Assembly: GCA_040758475.1 (NCBI GenBank)
Contig: JBFLVN010000025.1
Span: forward strand, 1 to 21,701
Direction of reading: 5' to 3'
Length of the DNA: 21,701 nt
Source of the DNA: JBFLVN01 sp040758475
Lineage (GTDB): Bacteria > JAGRBM01
How positions within the stretch are numbered: position 1 is the first letter of the stretch; every line of letters starts with the position of its first letter. Positions 13,508-19,345 of this stretch are shown here, in pieces. Under the pieces are notes generated by a model. It saw nothing but the letters and a program-made list of their open reading frames with translations. It was not told the origin of the DNA and searched no databases. The translations under genes and the position numbers were made by a program.

Positions 13508-14844
13508 TTGGCCGCCGTGCGTCCCGCCGCCGGGGACTGGGGTTTTCCGAAATGGCGCTGGAAAACGTCTTTCCAGCGGGGTTGGGAAATGATCCTTAAA
13601 ATCTCCGTGGCGTAAATCTGCATGATGTCGAATTCGGGGTCGAACACCCGGCTCATTCCTTCAAAAGTGATGTAGGCCACGTTGAGGAGCGTCACGTTCG
13701 GGTCCAGGTGAAGGTGGTGATCCCGGATCATCCGGAACATTTCCAGGATGTATTTCCCGAACTCGATTTCCTTGGCGCTCTTGCCGTCCAGGCTCCGCAT
13801 GATCGCGATGCAATCGGTCTCGAATTCCTGGTAATTCCGGGGGTGCATCCCGTATTCCTCGACGTAGGCCCGGGCCACGCCCGGGCCGTCCTTCTGGGAA
13901 ATCGCCAGGTTGAAGCGCATGAACTTGGGCAGATACTCCTGGTTAACGTTGTTCACGAGCCCCACGTCCAGGAGGTAGCAGTTGCCGTCGTCGTCGAAGA
14001 GGATGTTCCCCGGGTGCATGTCGGCGTGGATGAAGAAATCCTCGAACGCCATCTTCGTGTAAATCTTGAAAAGGCGCAGGGCCATCTCGCGCCGGGGAAC
14101 GCGGATTGTCCCGAGCACGTCCGCGATCTTCCGGGCCCGGATGAATTCCATGACCAGAATCCGTTTGGTGCAAAACTCATCGACGAGCTTTGGAACCCGG
14201 ACGTAGGGGAGGGAGCCGAAATTGGCGGTAAAGCGCCGGTTGTTCTCCGCCTCGATCCGGAAATCGAGCTGCGCGTAGATGGCGGCGCCGAACTCCCGGA
14301 CCTGCTCTTGGAAAGCCATCCGGCGGGCGCTCGGAATGAGTTCCACGATCCCGGCGAGGAAGCGGAGGATCGCCAGATCCCGCTCTACCTGCTTTTCCAC
14401 TCCCGGCCGCTGAACCTTGACGGCCACTTCCTGGCCATTTGGAAGCTTGGCCCGGTGGACCTGGGCGACGCTCGCCGCCGCGATCGGAGTCTTGTCGAAT
14501 TCAGTAAAGCACTGTTCGATGGAACGGCCCAGTTCTTCCTGGAACATCTTCTCCGTTTCCAAATAAGGGAAGGGCGGAACCCGGTCCTGAAGGCTTGCCA
14601 GCTCTTCGGTCAGATAGGGCGGAAGGAGATCGGGGCGGGATGAGAGAATCTGGCCGACCTTGATGTACGTCGCTCCCAGGTGCCGCAGGAAGTCCGTGAG
14701 GCACTTGCCCCGGAGTTTTTCGATCCTGGCCCGGCGGCGTTCCCGGTTCGGAATGAAGAAATACAAAGAACGGCAAAGCGCATAGCGCCCGATCTGGAAG
14801 GCGAATTCGTAGGCGACGCGGAAAAATCGAAGGAAGAGGGACAT
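13504..14844 (-). CDS. UbiB/ABC1/AarF-family atypical kinase
   Basis: This 446-residue protein is an ABC1/ADCK/UbiB atypical kinase. Motifs in order are KVGQ at 62-65 in YIKVGQILSSRPDLLP, the Ala-rich nucleotide loop AAASVAQVHRA (122-132), the VAVK lysine (Lys143), QLDFRIEAEN near 192-201 (the family usually has ELD here), HADMHPGN (273-280) and the metal-binding DVG (293-295) in place of DFG. Family members support quinone biosynthesis or lipid homeostasis through ATPase activity. It is about 100 residues shorter than E. coli UbiB, and I see no C-terminal transmembrane pair, so it may be soluble or only peripherally bound. No ubi or men genes are near. ATG 14844 has only a weak ribosome site. 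It is convergent with the ferredoxin gene, sharing the CTAG stop. Confidence 0.9.
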   Translation of the reverse strand: MSLFLRFFRVAYEFAFQIGRYALCRSLYFFIPNRERRRARIEKLRGKCLTDFLRHLGATYIKVGQILSSRPDLLPPYLTEELASLQDRVPPFPYLETEKMFQEELGRSIEQCFTEFDKTPIAAASVAQVHRAKLPNGQEVAVKVQRPGVEKQVERDLAILRFLAGIVELIPSARRMAFQEQVREFGAAIYAQLDFRIEAENNRRFTANFGSLPYVRVPKLVDEFCTKRILVMEFIRARKIADVLGTIRVPRREMALRLFKIYTKMAFEDFFIHADMHPGNILFDDDGNCYLLDVGLVNNVNQEYLPKFMRFNLAISQKDGPGVARAYVEEYGMHPRNYQEFETDCIAIMRSLDGKSAKEIEFGKYILEMFRMIRDHHLHLDPNVTLLNVAYITFEGMSRVFDPEFDIMQIYATEILRIISQPRWKDVFQRHFGKPQSPAAGRTAAN

Positions 14845-14923
14845 GAAACTGATGGCGCCTCGCCGCCGTTTCGGACCCGGCGCGCGGCCTTATTCCTCGT
14901 GCTGTGGAATCACACTCTGCGAT

Positions 14924-14935
14924 GGCTATATAGCC
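14924..14935. other. 12-bp perfect AT-centred palindrome between ubiB-like gene and tRNA-Val
   Basis: GGCTATATAGCC is its own reverse complement and lies in the 207-base divergent gap between the UbiB-like gene and tRNA-Val. Its TATATA core could serve as a -10 element on either strand or as a small operator. No convincing -35 element is correctly spaced on either strand. The rest of the gap holds the candidate tRNA promoter below. Confidence 0.3.
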
Positions 14936-14980
14936 TGCCCGGACCTGTTCTTCCACCGCCGCCCGAAAAGAGTTCCGGGG

Positions 14981-15009
14981 TTGACCCCGGGAGTGCCATC
15001 GTCAACTAT
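14981..15009 (+). promoter_or_regulatory. Candidate promoter for tRNA-Val/thrS
   Basis: TTGACC (14981-14986) and AACTAT (15004-15009) are 17 bases apart, about 43 bases before the tRNA. The -35 is good but the -10 matches only three of six. The TTGA also forms the loop of a six-pair GC stem, CCGGGG (14975-14980) with CCCCGG (14985-14990). Confidence 0.35.
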
Positions 15010-15051
15010 TTGCCCCCTCGCCGGGCCCTTCCGGACGGCGAAAAAGCTCTC

Positions 15052-15126
15052 GGGCGCATAGCTCAGTGGGAGAGCGCCACCTTGACACGGTGGAGGCCGA
15101 AGGTTCAATCCCTTCTGCGCCCACCA
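15052..15126 (+). tRNA. tRNA-Val, anticodon GAC
   Basis: The full cloverleaf is present: acceptor GGGCGCA with TGCGCCC, discriminator A and encoded CCA (15124-15126); D arm GCTC/GAGC; anticodon stem CCACC/GGTGG with loop TTGACAC, anticodon GAC; T arm GAAGG/CCTTC with loop TTCAATC. GAC reads valine GUC/GUU codons. It lies 64 bases before thrS and on the same strand, so thrS may be read from the same promoter, with the tRNA released by processing. Confidence 0.96.
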
Positions 15127-15139
15127 GATGAACGAAAAC

Positions 15140-15170
15140 CGAAGGGTTCGGGCCGGGCCCGGACCCTTCG
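15140..15170 (+). promoter_or_regulatory. Strong hairpin between tRNA-Val and thrS
   Basis: CGAAGGGTTCGGG (15140-15152) pairs with CCCGGACCCTTCG (15158-15170) around a five-base loop, giving 13 pairs with one T-G wobble. The next bases, TGCTGTTGGCTT, are only loosely T-rich, so termination is possible but not clear. It lies 20 bases before the thrS start and could end the tRNA transcript, mark a processing site or act as a translational leader structure. Confidence 0.6.
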
Positions 15171-15190
15171 TGCTGTTGGCTGGCTTAATT

Positions 15191-16969
15191 ATGGGGAAAG
15201 AAGTCATCCGGCTTGCCGAGGGAGGGGCCCTCGACGCCTCTTCGAAAGAGGGGATGGAACTCCTGCGCCATTCGACCTCCCACCTCATGGCCGAGGCCAT
15301 GAGCGAGCTTTTTCCGGGCATCCAGTTTACTATCGGCCCGGCCACGGACGACGGATTTTTCTACGACGTCGATTACGAACGGCAGCTGACTCCCGAGGAT
15401 CTCGAGAAAATCGAGAACAAGATGCGGGAGATCAAAGGCCGCAAGGAAAAAATCGAACGCAAGGAGCTCTCGCGCTCCGAAGCGGTGGGCATTTTCGAAA
15501 AACTTGGCCAACACTACAAAGTCCTGATCATCAACGAACTCCCCGACGGCGAAATAATTTCTGCTTATACCCAGGGAAACTTCATCGATCTCTGCACCGG
15601 CCCCCACGTGGCGAGTACCGGCGAAATCCGGGCCTTCAAGCTCATGCGCCTTGCGGGCGCCTATTGGAAGGGCGATTCGAAAAACAAGATGCTCCAGCGG
15701 GTCTATGGCACGGCGTTCCCGTCCCAGAAGGAACTCGAGGCCTATCTCCATCGCCTCGAAGAAGCCAAGAAACGGGATCACCGGAAGCTCGGCCAGGAAC
15801 TCGACCTCTTCAGCATCCAGGACCTGGGCGGCGGCGGCCTGATTTTCTGGCACCCGGCCGGGGCCCGCATCCGTGAAACGATCGAAAATTATCTCCGCCA
15901 GATGCACCGGAAGGCCGGCTACGAATACGTCTACTCACCGCACGTCGCCGATTTAGAACTCTGGAAAACTTCCGGCCACTGCGACTTCTACGCCGACCGG
16001 ATGTACCCCCCCATGGAGATCGAAGGGCGCAAGTTCCAGCTCAAACCCATGAACTGCCCGTTCCATATCCTCATGTACAAAGGCGGCATCCGGAGTTACC
16101 GGGAACTCCCGTACCGCTGGGCTGAATTCGGGACGGTCTACCGGCGGGAGCAATCGGGTGAGCTCCACGGCCTGATGCGGGTCCGGGGCTTTACCCAGGA
16201 CGACGCCCACATCTTTTGCCGGCCGGACCAGATCGAATCCGAAATTCAGGGGGTCCTCGATTTGACCCTCGACGTCCTGCGGACCTTCGGGTTCCACGAG
16301 TACGAAGTCGCCCTTTCGACCCGGCCGCCGGACGCCGTGGGCAGTCCCGACATCTGGGAACGGGCCACCGCGGCGCTACGGGCGGCCCTCGAATCGCGCA
16401 AGCTCGCTTTTACCGTCAAGGAGGGGGAGGGGGCCTTCTATGGCCCCAAGATCGACATCGATATCAAGGACGCCATTGGCCGGACCTGGCAGTGCTCGAC
16501 CGTGCAGCTGGATTTTAACCTGCCCGAACGCTTCGAGATGGAATACGTGGGCGACGATAACCGGCGGCACCGGCCCATCATGATCCATCGGGCCCTCATG
16601 GGCTCCATGGAACGCTTTTTCGGCGTCCTGGTCGAGCACTATGCCGGAGCCTTCCCCGCTTGGTTGGCCCCCGAGCAGGTCCGAATCATCACGATTACCC
16701 CGGCTCAGGAAGCCTACGCCCACACCGTATTGCACCACCTGAGGGACTCGGGTATAAGGGCCGAAGCCGACTTGCGGAACGAGAAGCTTGGCTTCAAGGT
16801 CCGTGAGGCTCAACTGGCCAAAGTTCCATATGCGCTCGTAGTCGGTGAGAAAGAGGCAGCCGAGGGGAAAGTCGCTCCGCGCAAACGGGGCGGACAGAAC
16901 CTCCCGGCAGTCCCGCTCGCCGACTTTGCTCGGCAGATCCAAGAAGAGATCGCCGAACGGAGGATCTAG
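15191..16969 (+). CDS. thrS: Threonyl-tRNA synthetase without N-terminal TGS domain
   Basis: This 592-residue class II synthetase charges tRNA-Thr. The editing domain is present, with HSTSH (His27, His31) and LCTGPHV (Cys135, His139). The catalytic core has motif 2 (VYRREQSGELHGLMRVRGFT, then QDDAHIF) and motif 3 (HRALMGSMERF); Cys289, His340 and His466 fit the three zinc ligands. A C-terminal anticodon-binding domain follows. The usual TGS domain of about 60 residues is absent: only EVIRLAEGGALD precedes the editing domain, and upstream is the tRNA. I chose ATG 15191 because the in-frame stretch from ATG 15128 encodes the hairpin and is not protein-like. No good Shine-Dalgarno is visible before 15191. 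It opens the thrS-infC-rpmI-rplT-pheS-pheT cluster. Confidence 0.95.
   Translation: MGKEVIRLAEGGALDASSKEGMELLRHSTSHLMAEAMSELFPGIQFTIGPATDDGFFYDVDYERQLTPEDLEKIENKMREIKGRKEKIERKELSRSEAVGIFEKLGQHYKVLIINELPDGEIISAYTQGNFIDLCTGPHVASTGEIRAFKLMRLAGAYWKGDSKNKMLQRVYGTAFPSQKELEAYLHRLEEAKKRDHRKLGQELDLFSIQDLGGGGLIFWHPAGARIRETIENYLRQMHRKAGYEYVYSPHVADLELWKTSGHCDFYADRMYPPMEIEGRKFQLKPMNCPFHILMYKGGIRSYRELPYRWAEFGTVYRREQSGELHGLMRVRGFTQDDAHIFCRPDQIESEIQGVLDLTLDVLRTFGFHEYEVALSTRPPDAVGSPDIWERATAALRAALESRKLAFTVKEGEGAFYGPKIDIDIKDAIGRTWQCSTVQLDFNLPERFEMEYVGDDNRRHRPIMIHRALMGSMERFFGVLVEHYAGAFPAWLAPEQVRIITITPAQEAYAHTVLHHLRDSGIRAEADLRNEKLGFKVREAQLAKVPYALVVGEKEAAEGKVAPRKRGGQNLPAVPLADFARQIQEEIAERRI
16959..16963 (+). promoter_or_regulatory. 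Ribosome site for infC inside the end of thrS
   Basis: GGAGG lies within the last codons of thrS, nine bases before the ATT at 16973. This placement, with no equally good site before any ATG/GTG/TTG that keeps the conserved IF3 N-terminus, decides in favour of the ATT start. Confidence 0.65.
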
Positions 16970-16972
16970 TTT

Positions 16973-17608
16973 ATTCTTAGAGGTCGTCCCCCTCCCCGGG
17001 AACGGGAAGATAAAACCAGGATCAACGAAGGCATTCGTTCGCCGCAAATCCGCGTGATCTCCGATACGGGAGAACAGCTCGGACTGATGACACCGGCGCA
17101 AGCGGTGCAGATCGCCCGAAGCAAGAATCTCGACCTCGTCGAGATCTCTCCCGGCGCCGACCCGCCCGTCTGCAAGGTGATGGATTACGGCAAGTTCAAG
17201 TACACGCAGAAGAAACGGGCGCACGATGCCAAGCGGCACCAACACCAGATTCTGCTGAAAGAGGTCAAGTTCCGGCCCAAGATCGAAAAGCACGATTACG
17301 AGTTCAAGGTCCGGCACGTCAGGGAATTCCTGGGAGAGGGCCACAAGGTCAAGATCACGATCCAGTTCCGGGGCCGCGAGATCACGAAACCCGAACTCGC
17401 CCGGACGCTTCTGGACCGGATCAAGGGGGATTCGAAGGATTTGGGGGAGATGGAAGCGCGCACGAGCTTCGAAGGCCGGACGCTGACGACCATCATCAAT
17501 CCCACGGGCAAAGTGCTCGTCAAACCAACGGTGGAGAAAGCCCCCGGCGACCATGAAACGCCGCCTCCTGCCGAAGAAACCGCGCCGGCACCGGAAGTAA
17601 AGGCATAA
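16973..17608 (+). CDS. infC: Translation initiation factor IF-3, probable AUU start
   Basis: This is a 211-residue IF3, which binds the 30S subunit, checks the start codon and prevents early 50S joining. Family segments are RINEGIRSPQIRVIS, GEQLGLMTPAQAV, NLDLVEISPGADPPVCKVMDYG, LLKEVKFRPKIEKHDYEFK and KITIQFRGREITK. The conserved N-terminus RINEGIR lies upstream of the first conventional start (GTG 17054), and no ATG, GTG or TTG exists in frame between it and the thrS stop. ATT 16973, three bases after that stop and nine after GGAGG, restores the expected N-terminus. AUU is the classic infC start that lets IF3 repress its own translation. ATC 17021 is a less likely alternative. The tail (residues about 185-211) is rich in Pro, Glu and Ala, as in myxobacterial IF3. 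Confidence 0.85.
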   Translation: MLRGRPPPREREDKTRINEGIRSPQIRVISDTGEQLGLMTPAQAVQIARSKNLDLVEISPGADPPVCKVMDYGKFKYTQKKRAHDAKRHQHQILLKEVKFRPKIEKHDYEFKVRHVREFLGEGHKVKITIQFRGREITKPELARTLLDRIKGDSKDLGEMEARTSFEGRTLTTIINPTGKVLVKPTVEKAPGDHETPPPAEETAPAPEVKA

Positions 17609-17650
17609 AGAAATAAGCGGATTGTTCCAGCAAGGAAAGAGAGAATTACG

Positions 17651-17848
17651 ATGCCAAAAATGAAAACGCACAAGGGAACCGCCAAACGGGTCCGCAAGAC
17701 CGGCTCCGGCAATTACAAGTTCAAGCGCGCCGGCAAGCGCCACGGCCTGCGGCGCCAGAGCAAGCTGCTCCGGCGGGAAAAGCGCCACTCGGGCCTCGTA
17801 CAGCCCTCGGAAATCGGGAGCGTCCGCAAGCTCCTTCCCAACGGATAA
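17651..17848 (+). CDS. rpmI: 50S ribosomal protein L35
   Basis: This 65-residue, very basic protein starts MPKMKTHKGTAKRVRKTGSG, the L35 signature, and continues with HGLRRQSKLLRREKRHSG. Length is standard. The ribosome site AAGGAAAGAGAG begins at 17632. It lies 42 bases after infC and 26 before rplT, the universal IF3-L35-L20 order. In E. coli L20 represses rpmI through an mRNA pseudoknot; no such structure is evident by eye in this short spacer. Confidence 0.97.
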   Translation: MPKMKTHKGTAKRVRKTGSGNYKFKRAGKRHGLRRQSKLLRREKRHSGLVQPSEIGSVRKLLPNG

Positions 17849-17874
17849 ATAAAAAGAACGAAAGGTAGATCGTC

Positions 17875-18231
17875 ATGGCAAGGGTTAAACGTGGAACCAA
17901 GGCGCGGGCGCGGCGCAACAAGATTCTCGACATGGCCGAGGGCCGCCGCCACGGCCATAGGGAGCAACTCAAGACGGCCCGCGATTCGGTCATCCGCGGC
18001 GCCAAGTTCGCGTTCCGGGACCGCAAGGCCAAGAAGCGCGCCTTCCGGGCGCTCTGGATCGTCCGTCTCAACGCCGCCGCGCGGGAACACGGACTTTCCT
18101 ATTCACGTCTCATGAACGGCCTCAAGAAAGCCGGCGTGGCGCTGGACCGCAAGGTCCTCGCCCAGATCGCTTTCGAGCAGCCCGATAATTTTGCGAAGAT
18201 CGTGGAGGCCGCCAAGACCGCGGCCGCATAA
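17875..18231 (+). CDS. rplT: 50S ribosomal protein L20
   Basis: This 118-residue basic protein matches L20, an early 50S assembly protein that binds 23S rRNA. It starts MARVKRGTKARARRNKILDM and includes RDRKAKKRAFRALWIVRLNA and YSRLMNGLKKAGVALDRKVL. AAAGGT (17861-17866) is eight bases before the ATG. In many bacteria L20 represses its own operon. It is followed by a long hairpin and then pheS, so it may be the last gene of one transcript or be partly read through into pheST. Confidence 0.97.
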   Translation: MARVKRGTKARARRNKILDMAEGRRHGHREQLKTARDSVIRGAKFAFRDRKAKKRAFRALWIVRLNAAAREHGLSYSRLMNGLKKAGVALDRKVLAQIAFEQPDNFAKIVEAAKTAAA

Positions 18232-18251
18232 GCAGGCGCCCGCCCCCTCGT

Positions 18252-18295
18252 AAATCGCCACGACGGGCGCCTCCGGGCGGCCTTCGTGGCGATTT
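18252..18295 (+). promoter_or_regulatory. 44-nt hairpin between rplT and pheS: terminator or attenuator
   Basis: AAATCGCCACGA (18252-18263) pairs perfectly with TCGTGGCGATTT (18284-18295). Inside, CGCC (18268-18271) and GGCG (18276-18279) form a second stem. It is followed by GGTTTT, a short T-rich tail, and ends 20 bases before the pheS ATG. This could end the rpmI-rplT transcript or control read-through into pheST. No Phe-codon-rich leader peptide like E. coli pheM was seen. Confidence 0.6.
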
Positions 18296-18315
18296 GGTTT
18301 TCAGGGACGTGTGAA

Positions 18316-19341
18316 ATGGAAGCGGAACTCTCCAAGATCGAATCCGAAGCGAGGGCGGCTATCGAAAGCGCCGGCTCGGAAGAAGCTCTCGCCGCCGCCG
18401 ACAATCAATTCCTCGGCCGCAAGTCCGGTAAACTATCCGCCGTCCTCAAAGGCCTAAGGGATCTGCCCGCCGATGAACGCTCGCGGGTGGGACAGAAGGC
18501 CAACGAAATCAAGGCCGCCCTCGAAGCTCTCATCGCCGAGCGGCGGCAGAAACTCTCGGGAGCCGCGTTGGCCGGGCGCCTCGAAAAAGAGCGCCTCGAC
18601 CTGACCCTTCCCGCGGCCAGCCATTTCCGGGGAAGCCTTCACCCTCTGGTCCAGGCCGATCGGAAAATGCGGGCCATCTTCACCCGCATGGGCTTTTCTA
18701 TCGCTTCCGGTCCTGAGTGCGAATTCGAGTATTACAACTTTGAAGCGCTCAATATCCCGCATGACCACCCGGCCCGGGACATGCAAGATACGTTCTACCT
18801 GGCGCCCGGCGTATTGCTCCGCACCCATACGTCACCCGTGCAAATCCGGACGATGGAGAAGCGAAAGCCCCCCGTGCGGATCATCGCCCCCGGCAAAGTC
18901 TACCGGCGGGACTCGGACCAGACCCATTCGCCCATGTTCCACCAGATCGAGGGGCTTTGGGTGGACGAAGGGGTAACTTTCGCGGATTTGAAAGGCGTCC
19001 TCGGCCATTTCTTCCGCGAACTCTTCGGGAGCGAAGCGCGCTTGCGCTTCCGCCCGAGCTTCTTCCCCTTCACCGAACCCTCGGCGGAAGCGGACCTCTC
19101 TTGCGTGTTCTGCGGCGGGAAGGATTCCCGCTGCGGCGTGTGCAAGGGCTCCGGGTGGCTCGAAGTCATGGGCTGCGGGATGGTCGATCCGCGGGTCTTC
19201 GCCTTCGTGGATTACGACCCGGAGAAATACACGGGCTTTGCCTTCGGCTTCGGCGTGGAGCGCATCGCCATGCTCCTCTACGGCGTGCCGGACCTCCGGC
19301 TTTTTACCGACAACGACGTCCGCTTCCTGGAGCAGTACTAG
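18316..19341 (+). CDS. pheS: Phenylalanyl-tRNA synthetase alpha subunit
   Basis: This 341-residue subunit carries the catalytic core of the class II PheRS heterotetramer. After an N-terminal coiled-coil-like region (about 1-85, Ala/Glu/Lys-rich), it has RGSLHPL, FNFEALNIPHDHPARDMQDTFY-type sequence near 141-161, motif 2 (RIIAPGKVYRRDSDQTHSPM), FTEPSAEADLSC and motif 3 (GFAFGFGVERIAML). Cys263, Cys266, Cys273 and Cys276 form a CXXC...CXXC knuckle between the FTEPSAE and GCGMVDP motifs, an insertion absent from E. coli PheS but seen in many other bacteria. AGGGA (18303-18307) supports ATG 18316 rather than GTG 18286, which lies in the leader hairpin. pheT follows after four bases. Confidence 0.97.
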   Translation: MEAELSKIESEARAAIESAGSEEALAAADNQFLGRKSGKLSAVLKGLRDLPADERSRVGQKANEIKAALEALIAERRQKLSGAALAGRLEKERLDLTLPAASHFRGSLHPLVQADRKMRAIFTRMGFSIASGPECEFEYYNFEALNIPHDHPARDMQDTFYLAPGVLLRTHTSPVQIRTMEKRKPPVRIIAPGKVYRRDSDQTHSPMFHQIEGLWVDEGVTFADLKGVLGHFFRELFGSEARLRFRPSFFPFTEPSAEADLSCVFCGGKDSRCGVCKGSGWLEVMGCGMVDPRVFAFVDYDPEKYTGFAFGFGVERIAMLLYGVPDLRLFTDNDVRFLEQY

Positions 19342-19345
19342 GGCC

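Noticed and set aside
13708..14643. 311-codon + strand frame opposite the UbiB-like gene
   Set aside because: It is acidic and low in complexity, lacks motifs and is fully antisense to a conserved kinase.
15128..15190. Upstream ATG giving thrS 21 extra residues
   Set aside because: The ATG begins two bases after the tRNA CCA end and the extra codons are the hairpin stem; the peptide resembles no ThrRS N-terminus.
17054..17056. GTG as the infC start
   Set aside because: It would delete the conserved RINEGIR...VR segment of IF3 and has no Shine-Dalgarno; ATT 16973 fits better.
16376..17788. 470-codon minus-strand frame opposite thrS, infC and rpmI
   Set aside because: It spans three well-identified + strand genes and shows no domain; a composition artefact.
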